Position numbers and translations under genes: made by a program
The notes under the pieces: model-generated
Database searches by the model: none
Told to the model about the DNA's origin: nothing
The model's input: only the letters and a program-made list of their open reading frames with translations
In this document: positions 43,183 through 51,293 of the stretch, one piece after another
How the letters are laid out: each line of letters starts with the position of its first letter
Numbering within the stretch: the first letter of the stretch is position 1
Origin: Paenibacillus sp. 19GGS1-52
GTDB taxonomy: Bacteria > Bacillota > Bacilli > Paenibacillales > Paenibacillaceae
Direction: 5' to 3'
Assembly (NCBI RefSeq): GCF_022369515.1
Contig: NZ_CP059724.1
Span: forward strand, 6,014,001-6,078,000
DNA: 64,000 nt

Positions 43183-45000
43183 ATGAAATGGAACAGCATA
43201 CGCACGAAGCTGATCGTATTTATGCTAATCGCTGCCACCATACCTATTGTGGCTACAATGCTAATTACATATTCGTATACTACAAAGTCACTGATCACCC
43301 GATCCGTAGACGAGAACGCCAACCTGCTCTATCAGGGCCAGCGTAATCTTAGCGCTCTGCTGGAGGATTTGAACCGAACCTCAACGACAGTGTATTCGAA
43401 TACAGAGTTCTTCCGGCTGCTGGAGAGCGGGTATGACGATGTTCAGAGCGGTTCACGCATGTTCGCGGCCTTGTCTTATATCGGAACATCCGTACCGAAT
43501 ATCTATCAGGTATATCTGTATGAGAGCAAAAGCCGCAAATCGACCCTCGTCACGCTGAATATACCTAAGCGATCCTTGGATTTGCCTGTTTTTTCAGAAG
43601 CTGCTATTACGGGTCGGCAGAGCATTGTCGTACAAAAAACTCATATGAGCAATACCTATGGTCTCGGCCTACTATCGCCCAACTACCCACCGGAGCCAGT
43701 ATTCACACTACACCGCAGAATTGAGAAAGTGCCGACCTCTAAAGTCTTAGGATACTTGTCGATTGATGTGCAGCTATCTGCACTGAGCGACATCACCGAT
43801 CAGCTGTATCAGAAGGAACGCGAGAATGTGTATATCATTGATGCTGAGGGAAATATCATTTATAGCGATGATACGGCGCAGTTGGGTCAGCCGATGAAGC
43901 AGGAATGGTATACCCAGCATATTGCGGGAACAAAGAGCAGCACGGGCAATTTCGAGAGTGACAATGCTGTATTTGTCTATCAGCGTCTACAAAAAGCTGG
44001 GGCGGATTGGACATTGGTGAAGCAGATTCCCGTTCCTTATCTTATCCGTGAAGCCAACAAGGCTGTAGCAATTAATCTGCTGTTGCTGGGGATTTCCCTG
44101 GTCATTATTGTTGCCGCTACAGTTATAATTTCCATTAAGATCACTGCACCAATTAAACAACTGGGCCGTTATATTAATCAGGTGCAGACGGGTAAAATGG
44201 ACATCGACATTGAGCAGGTCAGCAATGATGAAATCGGGCAGGTCATGGTCAAATTCGGGGGAATGATGGATACCATAAATAATCTGATTCTGCGGGAGTA
44301 CAAGCTGGAGTTGTCCAACAAAACCAATCAATTGAGGGCGCTTCAGGCGCAGATCAATCCTCATTTTCTAAACAATACGCTGCAGATTATCGGAACACTT
44401 GCACTAGAGTTGAACGTCCCGCGTATCTATGCCCTGCTGTCCGCACTCGCCAAAATGATGCATTACAGCATGCATAACGACGACAAAACCGTAACCTTAA
44501 AGGATGAACTGGAGCATGTGAAGGCCTATGTCGAGCTGCAGAAGGAACGGTTTGAAAACAGGTTCACTTTCCGTTACGATGTGGAAGATGCCATACTTGG
44601 GACCCCGATGCCCAAAATGATCCTGCAGCCGCTCGTGGAAAATTACTTCAAGCACGGTCTCGACCGCACCAGATCAGATGGCTTGCTGCTCCTTACAGCC
44701 AAAGCACTACCCGACGGTTTCGTACAAATCGACCTTGAGAACAACGGAACATCGATCTCCGAAGCGCGTCTGGAGTCCTTGAAGTGGAAATTGCAGAACA
44801 GTGCCAGCATTAACACAATTGTCCCTGGTGATGCGTTGAAAGAGGCTTCCGACTCTGCAGGAATCGGCTTTGTAAATGTACTAACCCGGTTGCGGATGGT
44901 CTCCGGAAGTGATGCTTCCATTACTGTAGATAATATAGAGCCGGTGGGAATACGTATTAGTCTGAAAATACAATCTAACGATCGGAGCGTGAGGCCTTAA
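43183..45000 (+). CDS. YesM-type sensor histidine kinase
   Basis: This 605-residue membrane kinase has helices at about 9-30 and 296-318, an extracellular dCache-like sensor between them and a HAMP linker (about 319-372). A His_kinase domain follows with H394 in QAQINPHFLNN, then a GHKL ATPase domain (LVENYFKHGL as the N box; AGIGFVNVLTRL as the G box). This arrangement is the YesM family, usually sensing sugars with the help of the binding protein. AGAGAGG precedes the start. The stop overlaps the start of the YesN-type gene by one base. Confidence 0.93.
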   Translation: MKWNSIRTKLIVFMLIAATIPIVATMLITYSYTTKSLITRSVDENANLLYQGQRNLSALLEDLNRTSTTVYSNTEFFRLLESGYDDVQSGSRMFAALSYIGTSVPNIYQVYLYESKSRKSTLVTLNIPKRSLDLPVFSEAAITGRQSIVVQKTHMSNTYGLGLLSPNYPPEPVFTLHRRIEKVPTSKVLGYLSIDVQLSALSDITDQLYQKERENVYIIDAEGNIIYSDDTAQLGQPMKQEWYTQHIAGTKSSTGNFESDNAVFVYQRLQKAGADWTLVKQIPVPYLIREANKAVAINLLLLGISLVIIVAATVIISIKITAPIKQLGRYINQVQTGKMDIDIEQVSNDEIGQVMVKFGGMMDTINNLILREYKLELSNKTNQLRALQAQINPHFLNNTLQIIGTLALELNVPRIYALLSALAKMMHYSMHNDDKTVTLKDELEHVKAYVELQKERFENRFTFRYDVEDAILGTPMPKMILQPLVENYFKHGLDRTRSDGLLLLTAKALPDGFVQIDLENNGTSISEARLESLKWKLQNSASINTIVPGDALKEASDSAGIGFVNVLTRLRMVSGSDASITVDNIEPVGIRISLKIQSNDRSVRP

Positions 45001-46613
45001 TGAGGGCATTAATAGTAGATGACGAAGCCAGGGTTCGAAAAGCCGTGCGCCTGCTGGTCGATTGGGAACATCATGGGATTAATGAGATTGAGGAAGCCGG
45101 AAGCGGGACGGAAGCGATTGAGCAGATCCGTACCCTGAAGCCAGCGATTGTCATCATGGATATGATGATGGAAGCGGGCAACGGCGTAGAATTGATGGCT
45201 TGGGTCAGCGAATTTGCCGTGAGCGTCAAGTTCATCGTGGTCAGTGGACATGATGATTTCGACTTCGTCAGACATACCGTTCGCCACGGCGGAATTGATT
45301 ATATTCTAAAACCAATCGATCCAGAGGCCATCAATGCCGCGGTCTCCAAAGCAGTCACGGCCTGGAATCAGGAGGAGCAGGAGCGCCACACCCGGCAGCG
45401 CCAGAATATCCAGTTGAATGAATTCAAGCCGATTTACGGCGAGCGTCTGCTCTCTTCTCTGATTGATGAGCCGGTGACAGCGGAGGCTTCTTTACGCAGA
45501 TTGCGGCTGGAAGGTGTTATACCGGCCAGCGCAGGATCAGTCCGTCTGCTGCTGCTGCAGATGGATGCCGGTGACGGCCCCCTACTGTTGCGCTTTGGGA
45601 ATGACAGCGATCTGCTACACTATGCCATTGTGAACATCTGCAATGAATTTATGCACTCCCGGCAACGTGGCATCGCCTTTCGCTACTGGGGGGCACCTGC
45701 TGAGATTGCCATGCTGCTGTGGGAGCAGCCGGAAGCCGCAAGTGAACTTATCGCAGATATCAATCTGGGCATCTTTCATACCCTGCAGCGCCGAATGCAC
45801 TTCGGCATAGGCAGTACAGGCATTCTTCCACAGAGCTTGCCCGCCCAGTACGCCGAAGCGGAAGCCGCGCTGAACCGCCGCAATCTGCTGAACCCGGAAG
45901 ACTATGTACACACTTTCTCTAGCGGTTCCTCTACGCAAAGCTTATTTGCGAACATGGGTGATGATTGGAAATTGTCTGTTATGAGTGGCCGACCTGAGCA
46001 GCTGCAAGCCGCCTCCAAACGCTGGATCGACGAGCTGAACCGCGGTGGTATTATTACTCCGGCAATACTCAGCTCGTGGAAAGCCGATGCGCTATTATTC
46101 CGCTCTCGGCTATTGCGCGAGAATGCTGGCGAGAATGCTGAGCTAGCCATCGCTGCTCTTGAAGCCTCCGACCGTCTGCACCCCGCGCCGTTTGCGAATG
46201 GCTATTCCTTCTCCTTGTTCGCCTGGCGCGACTGGTCATATGGCTTCATGCTGCGGCTGTCACAGGAATTGCTCTCCCGGCAGGGCTGTGAATTCAAGAC
46301 GATGAACCAAATCGTCAAGTACATCAAGCAACACTATCAGTCTGACCTGTCCCTACAGGAGGTTGCGCAGCACTTCTCAGTTAGCCGTGAATACATATCG
46401 CGTAAATTCAAGCAGGAATATGGTATAAATTTCTCTGATTTTATCGGAAACGTTCGAATAGATAAGGCTAAACTCTTAATGCAGAATCCTCATCTGAAAC
46501 TGTTGCAAATATCAGAAATGGTTGGTTTCCATGATGTTAAATACTTCAGCAAAGTATTTAAAAAACAGCTTGGCCTCACACCGAAGGACTACCGGAACCA
46601 ATTGAACACTTAA
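45000..46613 (+). CDS. YesN-type response regulator with AraC DNA-binding domain
   Basis: This 537-residue protein has an N-terminal receiver (D7, D8 and phospho-acceptor D54; later YILKPID with the conserved Lys). A long middle region of about 290 residues follows. The C-terminus has an AraC-type double helix-turn-helix (LSLQEVAQHFSVSREYISRKF at about 455-475, and ISEMVGFHDVKYFSKVFKK near the end). It is coupled to the YesM-type kinase and divergent from the sugar transporter, which it probably activates when the cognate sugar is present. Confidence 0.93.
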   Translation: MRALIVDDEARVRKAVRLLVDWEHHGINEIEEAGSGTEAIEQIRTLKPAIVIMDMMMEAGNGVELMAWVSEFAVSVKFIVVSGHDDFDFVRHTVRHGGIDYILKPIDPEAINAAVSKAVTAWNQEEQERHTRQRQNIQLNEFKPIYGERLLSSLIDEPVTAEASLRRLRLEGVIPASAGSVRLLLLQMDAGDGPLLLRFGNDSDLLHYAIVNICNEFMHSRQRGIAFRYWGAPAEIAMLLWEQPEAASELIADINLGIFHTLQRRMHFGIGSTGILPQSLPAQYAEAEAALNRRNLLNPEDYVHTFSSGSSTQSLFANMGDDWKLSVMSGRPEQLQAASKRWIDELNRGGIITPAILSSWKADALLFRSRLLRENAGENAELAIAALEASDRLHPAPFANGYSFSLFAWRDWSYGFMLRLSQELLSRQGCEFKTMNQIVKYIKQHYQSDLSLQEVAQHFSVSREYISRKFKQEYGINFSDFIGNVRIDKAKLLMQNPHLKLLQISEMVGFHDVKYFSKVFKKQLGLTPKDYRNQLNT

Positions 46614-46766
46614 TTATGGCTCAACACCTTTTGTAAAGCCCAATTTGACCTAGACTAAGAAGTGGACACGGAAAGTAGAACCCATGGATAATAGATTAAT
46701 ACTCCAGAAGAGGTGATTGCCGTGACCGAACGTCAACGTTATAACAAAGAATTTATAGAACTAGAG

Positions 46767-46832
46767 TAAAGGGCTGAACAAATTCAGCCCCTCCTCATCA
46801 AACCGTACGTGAGGTTTTCCCTCATACGGCTT
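46767..46832 (-). ncRNA. Group II intron domains V and VI
   Basis: On the minus strand, AGCCGTATGAGGGAAAACC followed by TCACGTACGGTTT folds into the 34-base domain V with catalytic AGC and a GAAA-type loop (46800-46831). Next is a GGGCTGAA...TTCAGCCC hairpin matching domain VI (about 46770-46790). Fold assigned by eye. Confidence 0.85.
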
Positions 46833-46862
46833 TCCGATGTTCGTCATTCATGGGCATGCAGT

Positions 46863-48163
46863 TTACAATAGCGTTTTTAGTCCATACTGGACGGCAATAT
46901 ATCTAACCTCTTTCAGTGAACCCATCCATCTTCTGCGTTGTCTTTTCTTGGCATACCACCGGGTTAATCGCTGCAAAATATACCAGTCCAACTTGGCTAA
47001 TCTTTTTTTTTGGCTGTAGTTCGTGTAGTAATAATTTCTCCATCCTTGGATCTTTGGATTGAGCCATTTTACCTGTTCCGCAAACGATTTCGAGCGCATG
47101 CTCGGGGGTGCTAATCTTTCTTTGACCACCTCTCGAATGCGTTCCTCTGCCTTTTTCGTTAGCCACTGTTGGGTGGTGTAGTACACCTTACCTTGGGAGG
47201 TTTCTGCTTTGGTTTTTCGGTGATGCATCCCTAAGAAGTCGAATCCTTCGTCTCCCGTCCATAATCCAACAATGCGGGTTTTGGTCGGGTGTAGGGTTAA
47301 CTCCAAACGCTCCATAATTTTGCGTATGAGCTCATACGCATGTTCCGCGTCCTTCTTGGTTTTGCATACCACTACAAAGTCGTCTGCATACCTTGTGAGC
47401 TCCCCTACTCCTTTCCCGTGTTTCTCCCACAGTTGGTCGAAGTAATTTAGATAGATATTCGCAAGGAGCGGTGAAATCACGCCTCCTTGCGGAGTCCCTA
47501 AATCCGAGCGTCTTACCGTTCCTTCTTCCATAACTCCCGCTTGTAGCCACTTCCTCATTAATTTCAGTATCCTCCTGTCATTGATACGCATCTGCACCAA
47601 TTTCATAAGCTTCTCTTGATTAATGTTGTCGAAGTAACCTTGGATATCGACGTCGACTACCCAATTCCCTTTACGGTTGCAGGCTTTACGAATACGTTCC
47701 AACGCCCCTTTAGCACTTCGTTTCGGGCGAAACCCGAAGGATACTTCCTCAAAGTCAGCTTCAAAGATAGGCTCAATCACTAGTTTGGTTGCCATCTGTA
47801 GGACTCGATCCCGCACAGTGGGTATACCTAATGGCCTTTGCTTGCCATCCTTCTTCGGGATATAGTGTCTACGTACAGGTTGCGGATGGTAGTTGCCTTC
47901 TTTAAGCTCTCGCTCACATACCTTGAGAAACGGTATTTCTCCTTGTTCCTCAATATCTGCTAGCGTCACGGCATCTACTCCTGCGGCCCCCTTATTGGCT
48001 TTCACTCGTTTCCACGCTTCGCACAGTACATCCCACCGATAGATCTTGTCATACAATGCATGGAATTTACGCTTTTTGTTCGCCTTGGCCGCATGACCTA
48101 GCTTTTTTTTGGAGTTGTTGAACTTTTTCCTTGGGTGTCGTTAGCCGGTTGGCATTCACTCAC
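46863..48163 (-). CDS. ltrA: Group II intron reverse transcriptase/maturase with internal frameshift
   Basis: The reverse-transcriptase domain has IPKKDGKQRPLGIPT, GFRPKRSAKGAL, TPQGGVISPLLANI and the catalytic YADD, followed by a maturase domain; no HNH endonuclease is present. The best start is GTG 48163 after GGAGGAGG, giving VSECQPANDTQGKSSTTPKK. An A8 run at 48103-48110 then shifts the frame, and a -1 slip there restores one continuous protein of about 433 residues. Without the slip only a product from TTG 48056 or similar (397 residues) is possible. The protein helps splicing and copies the intron into new sites. Confidence 0.85.
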
Positions 48164-48992
48164 TCGTACCTCCTCCAAAAGCATAAACAAAGCAGGGCTC
48201 CTTCCCTCCCTAAGGTTATGTTGTCCTTAGGTTCTTCGGTACTATGAGCCCCTCGGACTCCCTTCCCACAGACGGTTCACTTCGTCTTTTGGGCTTATAG
48301 AGCGTCTCTTTACGGATTCCGAAAAAAAAAATTCCGTGTGGGGGAGGGTCTCCCCAGTTCACTGCATTATCTTTCAACCCATGCCGTTCCCTCTACGCCG
48401 GAGGGTTCTTCACTGTTGTCCCAAGTTCTGCACAGTTTCCTTGGCCTTCGTCTATGTTCGCGAGACTCGGCTCCCTCTTTTCCCCCTTGCAGGGCCTTTT
48501 TGACGACGCGGCAGGATTCACTTCATGTTGCGGCCTGGATTGTCGCTCGCCCTGTCTCAGACAGGTACTTTTGTCGATGCGCTTTTACACACAGATTTCG
48601 CCATGTGCAAGCATCCTAGCTACCAAGGTGGCTTGGCCCCTCCTTGGGTTGGACTTTCACCAACTAGATAATGCGTGCCTCTGGGCACGCCAAACAGTAA
48701 AATATGTCCAAGAACAGCAGAAGTCCATTACCGACATTGCGGAAGAATTGAACATTCCTAAAGGAACTTTGAAAAATTGGATGGTGAAGTACCGGCAGTT
48801 CCCCAACGAACCGTTTGTAGGCAGTGGAAAGCTACGTATCCAGGAACAGCAGATCCACGATTTGGAACAAAAGAATAAGGATCTGGAAGAGGAGGTCGCT
48901 ATTCTAAAAAAAGCGATGCACATCTTCAGCAAAGACCGGAGTTAAAGTTCCGATTTATTGAGGAGCATCGCTCCGAATTCCGGATTGAGAAG

Positions 48993-49826
48993 ATGTGCAG
49001 CCTATTAGAAGTATCTAGAAGTGGCTATTACAAGTGGCGACTCTCCCCTCCCAGTGACCGGAAAATGCATCGTGAACGGCTCTTAAAGCGCATTGAATAT
49101 CACTTTTACGACAATGATGAAATTTACGGCAGCCCCAAAATCACAAAGAAATTGCAGGAAGAAGGATTCGTCGTCGGTGAGAAAACGGTAGGCCGAATCA
49201 TGCGTGAGAACAAGCTTCGCTCCCAAGCAACCGGCAAATTCAAAGTCCAGACGACCGATTCTAACCACGACTTTCCTATTGCCCCCAACTGGCTAAACCA
49301 GCATTTCGACGTGTGTACGATGCCGAATCAAGTATGGGTAACGGACATTACCTACATTCACACACGCCAAGGTGTGTTGTATTTAGCGAGCGTTTTGGAT
49401 TTGTACACACGTAAGATTGTCGGTTGGGAGCTTGGAAACCGTATGAAGGTAGACCTCGTTTCAGTAGCTCTGGAAAAGGCCTACAAGTCGCAGCAACCCG
49501 AAAAAGGGCTCATTCACCATTCGGACCGAGGCAGTCAATATGCCTCCACAGATTACCGAAAAAAACTAAAAGAATACCATATGATCCGAAGCATGAGTCG
49601 CCGAGGGAATTGCTATGACAATGCCTGCATCGAATCGTTCCACAGCATCCTCAAACGAGAACTCGTTTACCGCAGAAGGTTCTTAACGAAAGAAGAAGCA
49701 AAGAATCACTTGTTTAGGTATATCGAGTTTTTCTACAACCGGAAAAGAATACACAGTAAATTGGACTACCTCTCACCGGATCGTTTTGAATCGCTGTATT
49801 ACAAGAACCTAAAGTTTGCCAACTGA
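48993..49826 (+). CDS. IS3-family transposase OrfB (DDE integrase domain)
   Basis: Counted from ATG 48993, this is 277 residues. The frame is open back to the A7G slip site at 48906, so the functional protein would be an OrfAB fusion. The catalytic triad is visible as VTDITYI, HHSDRGSQY and NACIESFHS. The N-terminal EVSRSGYYKW and YGSPKITKKL are typical of IS3/IS150 relatives. With orfA disrupted this copy probably cannot move by itself, though it could be a substrate for other copies. Confidence 0.9.
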   Translation: MCSLLEVSRSGYYKWRLSPPSDRKMHRERLLKRIEYHFYDNDEIYGSPKITKKLQEEGFVVGEKTVGRIMRENKLRSQATGKFKVQTTDSNHDFPIAPNWLNQHFDVCTMPNQVWVTDITYIHTRQGVLYLASVLDLYTRKIVGWELGNRMKVDLVSVALEKAYKSQQPEKGLIHHSDRGSQYASTDYRKKLKEYHMIRSMSRRGNCYDNACIESFHSILKRELVYRRRFLTKEEAKNHLFRYIEFFYNRKRIHSKLDYLSPDRFESLYYKNLKFAN

Positions 49827-50004
49827 CCCTTTTACCGTGTCCACTCTATTGACAGAAGGTCAATTTGACTCTATATTCATTGTTCAATCAGGAAATCGGG
49901 CTTTAACAGCGATCGTAAGAACCCTCCGAACCGTAGCGCCTCTACTTACAACAGGACAACCGCTGATTTTGGCTTTGAGCCTTAATTTTCTCCAAAAATA
50001 TTAA

Positions 50005-51174
50005 TTAATACCAATTCAGAAAAGCATCCGCGATTGCCTTACCCGCTGTACCATTAGGATGCGGATCGTCTGTATTACTCATATATTCCGGTCTGATCCT
50101 ATGATCATTGGGTGCAGGTAAAGATAGAAGACCAGCAATATCAAACACTCGGTTAACTCCAGCCAGGTTATTCGACAGAATTTCACTATTCACGCTGCGC
50201 CAAGTCTGTTCTCTTTCATCCTGGAAATTGAACGGCGGTACCGTACCCAGAATAATCTTCACTTCGGCGTTAGCTTCTTTCAGCTTGGATATAATAACGG
50301 TAAGATCACTCAGAAGTTCTTCAGATGAGCGGTTACCGATATCAATATCGTTGACGCCGAGTACAATCACCACTTCGTCGCCTTGTTTGGCTTTATTCAG
50401 CCAAGCGCCATCAGCAGAAGCATCATATGCTCTGGCCCAGCCTGAGCCCAAATTCCAGACTCCATAATTCGCACCAAGGCCAGCAGCAATCCGTGCTACC
50501 CAGTATTCATACTCATCTTTTAAGGTTCGTACTCCCTGAGTGATTGAATCTCCGAGAAATACCAGCTTCTTATTCACCTGTTTCTTATACCCGATAAAGC
50601 TTGGCAGCACCAGCAGGTTATCGGACAGAGCAAAAGACTCAGCTGACTCCTGTGCAGCAAGATTTCCCGGTGCATCATAGGCGGAGACCAGAATCCCCTC
50701 TACATTGTAGGGTATCGTTCTCCCAGGCGAGCGCGTTGTCAGTGTCCAGGTGAATACCATTAAGTGCCCTTCCGGCAGTTCCATGGCAATCTCATCACTC
50801 CAGAAGGATTCACCCGGTTTAACATTGCGTGTTGTACTCCCATCAAACAAAACGGCCACCTGTGTCTGTTCTTGGACCGCGCCATTCATCTCTACCCCAC
50901 CGTCCGCGATATACGCAGCTTCAATCCGCCATTCCCCTCCCAGCTCACTGCCACTTGCTTCCTGACCCAAGTTCCAGGTGGAATCTACTGCATTGCTATG
51001 CCAAAGTTTAAAGTTCAATTTCCCGCTTTCCCTTAAGCGGATGTACGTCCGGAAGGTATGGGTAAAGGGCTCCGGTCTGTCCATAATATAATTAGCAGCT
51101 GTTGAAACCACCGTAGCGGAGGTGTAGCCGACTTGGCTCAATGCTCCAGTTTCCTCATCTTTTTCAATATACAT
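50005..51174 (-). CDS. SGNH/GDSL-type esterase with N-terminal beta domain
   Basis: This 389-residue cytoplasmic protein starts at ATG 51174 after GGAGGG. About 190 residues of beta-rich domain precede an SGNH hydrolase domain with GDSITQG (catalytic Ser, about residue 215), NLGSGW (Gly), GVNDIDIG (Asn) and the closing DDPHPNGT (Asp and His). Such two-domain enzymes are often deacetylases for plant oligosaccharides. It lies just downstream of the alpha-xylosidase, past a strong hairpin, so partial co-transcription is possible. Confidence 0.88.
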   Translation of the reverse strand: MYIEKDEETGALSQVGYTSATVVSTAANYIMDRPEPFTHTFRTYIRLRESGKLNFKLWHSNAVDSTWNLGQEASGSELGGEWRIEAAYIADGGVEMNGAVQEQTQVAVLFDGSTTRNVKPGESFWSDEIAMELPEGHLMVFTWTLTTRSPGRTIPYNVEGILVSAYDAPGNLAAQESAESFALSDNLLVLPSFIGYKKQVNKKLVFLGDSITQGVRTLKDEYEYWVARIAAGLGANYGVWNLGSGWARAYDASADGAWLNKAKQGDEVVIVLGVNDIDIGNRSSEELLSDLTVIISKLKEANAEVKIILGTVPPFNFQDEREQTWRSVNSEILSNNLAGVNRVFDIAGLLSLPAPNDHRIRPEYMSNTDDPHPNGTAGKAIADAFLNWY

Positions 51175-51206
51175 CGTGCACCCTCCATTATTTTCAAATT
51201 CATAAC

Positions 51207-51272
51207 AATAAAACCTCCCAAGGTGACATGGAAACGGCTAATTACGCCTATGTCACCTAGAGAGGTTTATTG
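51207..51272. terminator. Long hairpin between alpha-xylosidase and esterase genes
   Basis: AATAAAACCTC...GAGGTTTATT outer stem and a perfect GGTGACAT...ATGTCACC inner stem, placed about 22 bases past the alpha-xylosidase stop. It should end most transcripts from that gene. Confidence 0.82.
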
Positions 51273-51293
51273 TATTGCATTCAATTGATGAAC

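Larger units (their letters stand above)
46761..48690 (-). mobile_element. Group II intron, antisense inside the IS3 orfA
   Basis: About 1.93 kb on the minus strand. The 5' end is near 48690, where the first bases include GTGCCC and GGTGAAAGTCCAACC (domain I-like). The 3' end is near 46761-46768, following domains V and VI. The edges are set by the break in orfA and could shift by several bases; the ends do not match the GUGYG...AY consensus neatly. The reverse transcriptase lies in the expected domain IV position. Because the intron is antisense to the transposase, it cannot splice from the orfA message. Confidence 0.85.
46722..48945 (+). pseudogene. IS3 orfA (helix-turn-helix subunit), split by the intron
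   Basis: The 5' part starts at GTG 46722 after AGAGGTG, reads VTERQRYNKEF and then meets the intron by about 46760-46766. The 3' part resumes at 48691 (QTVKYVQEQQKSITDIAEEL) and ends at 48945. Joined, they give about 98 residues, the normal OrfA size, with a helix-turn-helix and a leucine-rich coiled coil (IQEQQIHDLEQKNKDLEEEV). The A7G run at 48906-48913 is the classic site for -1 frameshifting into orfB. Split as it is, OrfA and the OrfAB transposase cannot be made from this copy. Confidence 0.88.
46646..49862 (+). mobile_element. IS3-family insertion sequence, interrupted by a group II intron
   Basis: The ends are imperfect inverted repeats sharing TGACCT and AGTGGACACGG (left end at 46646, right end at 49862). 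They are flanked by a 3-base direct repeat ATT (46643-46645 and 49863-49865). Without the intron the element is about 1.29 kb, usual for IS3 relatives. It carries orfA (split) and orfB (DDE integrase domain). It lies between the YesN-type gene and the SGNH esterase gene and breaks no recognisable host gene. Confidence 0.9.
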
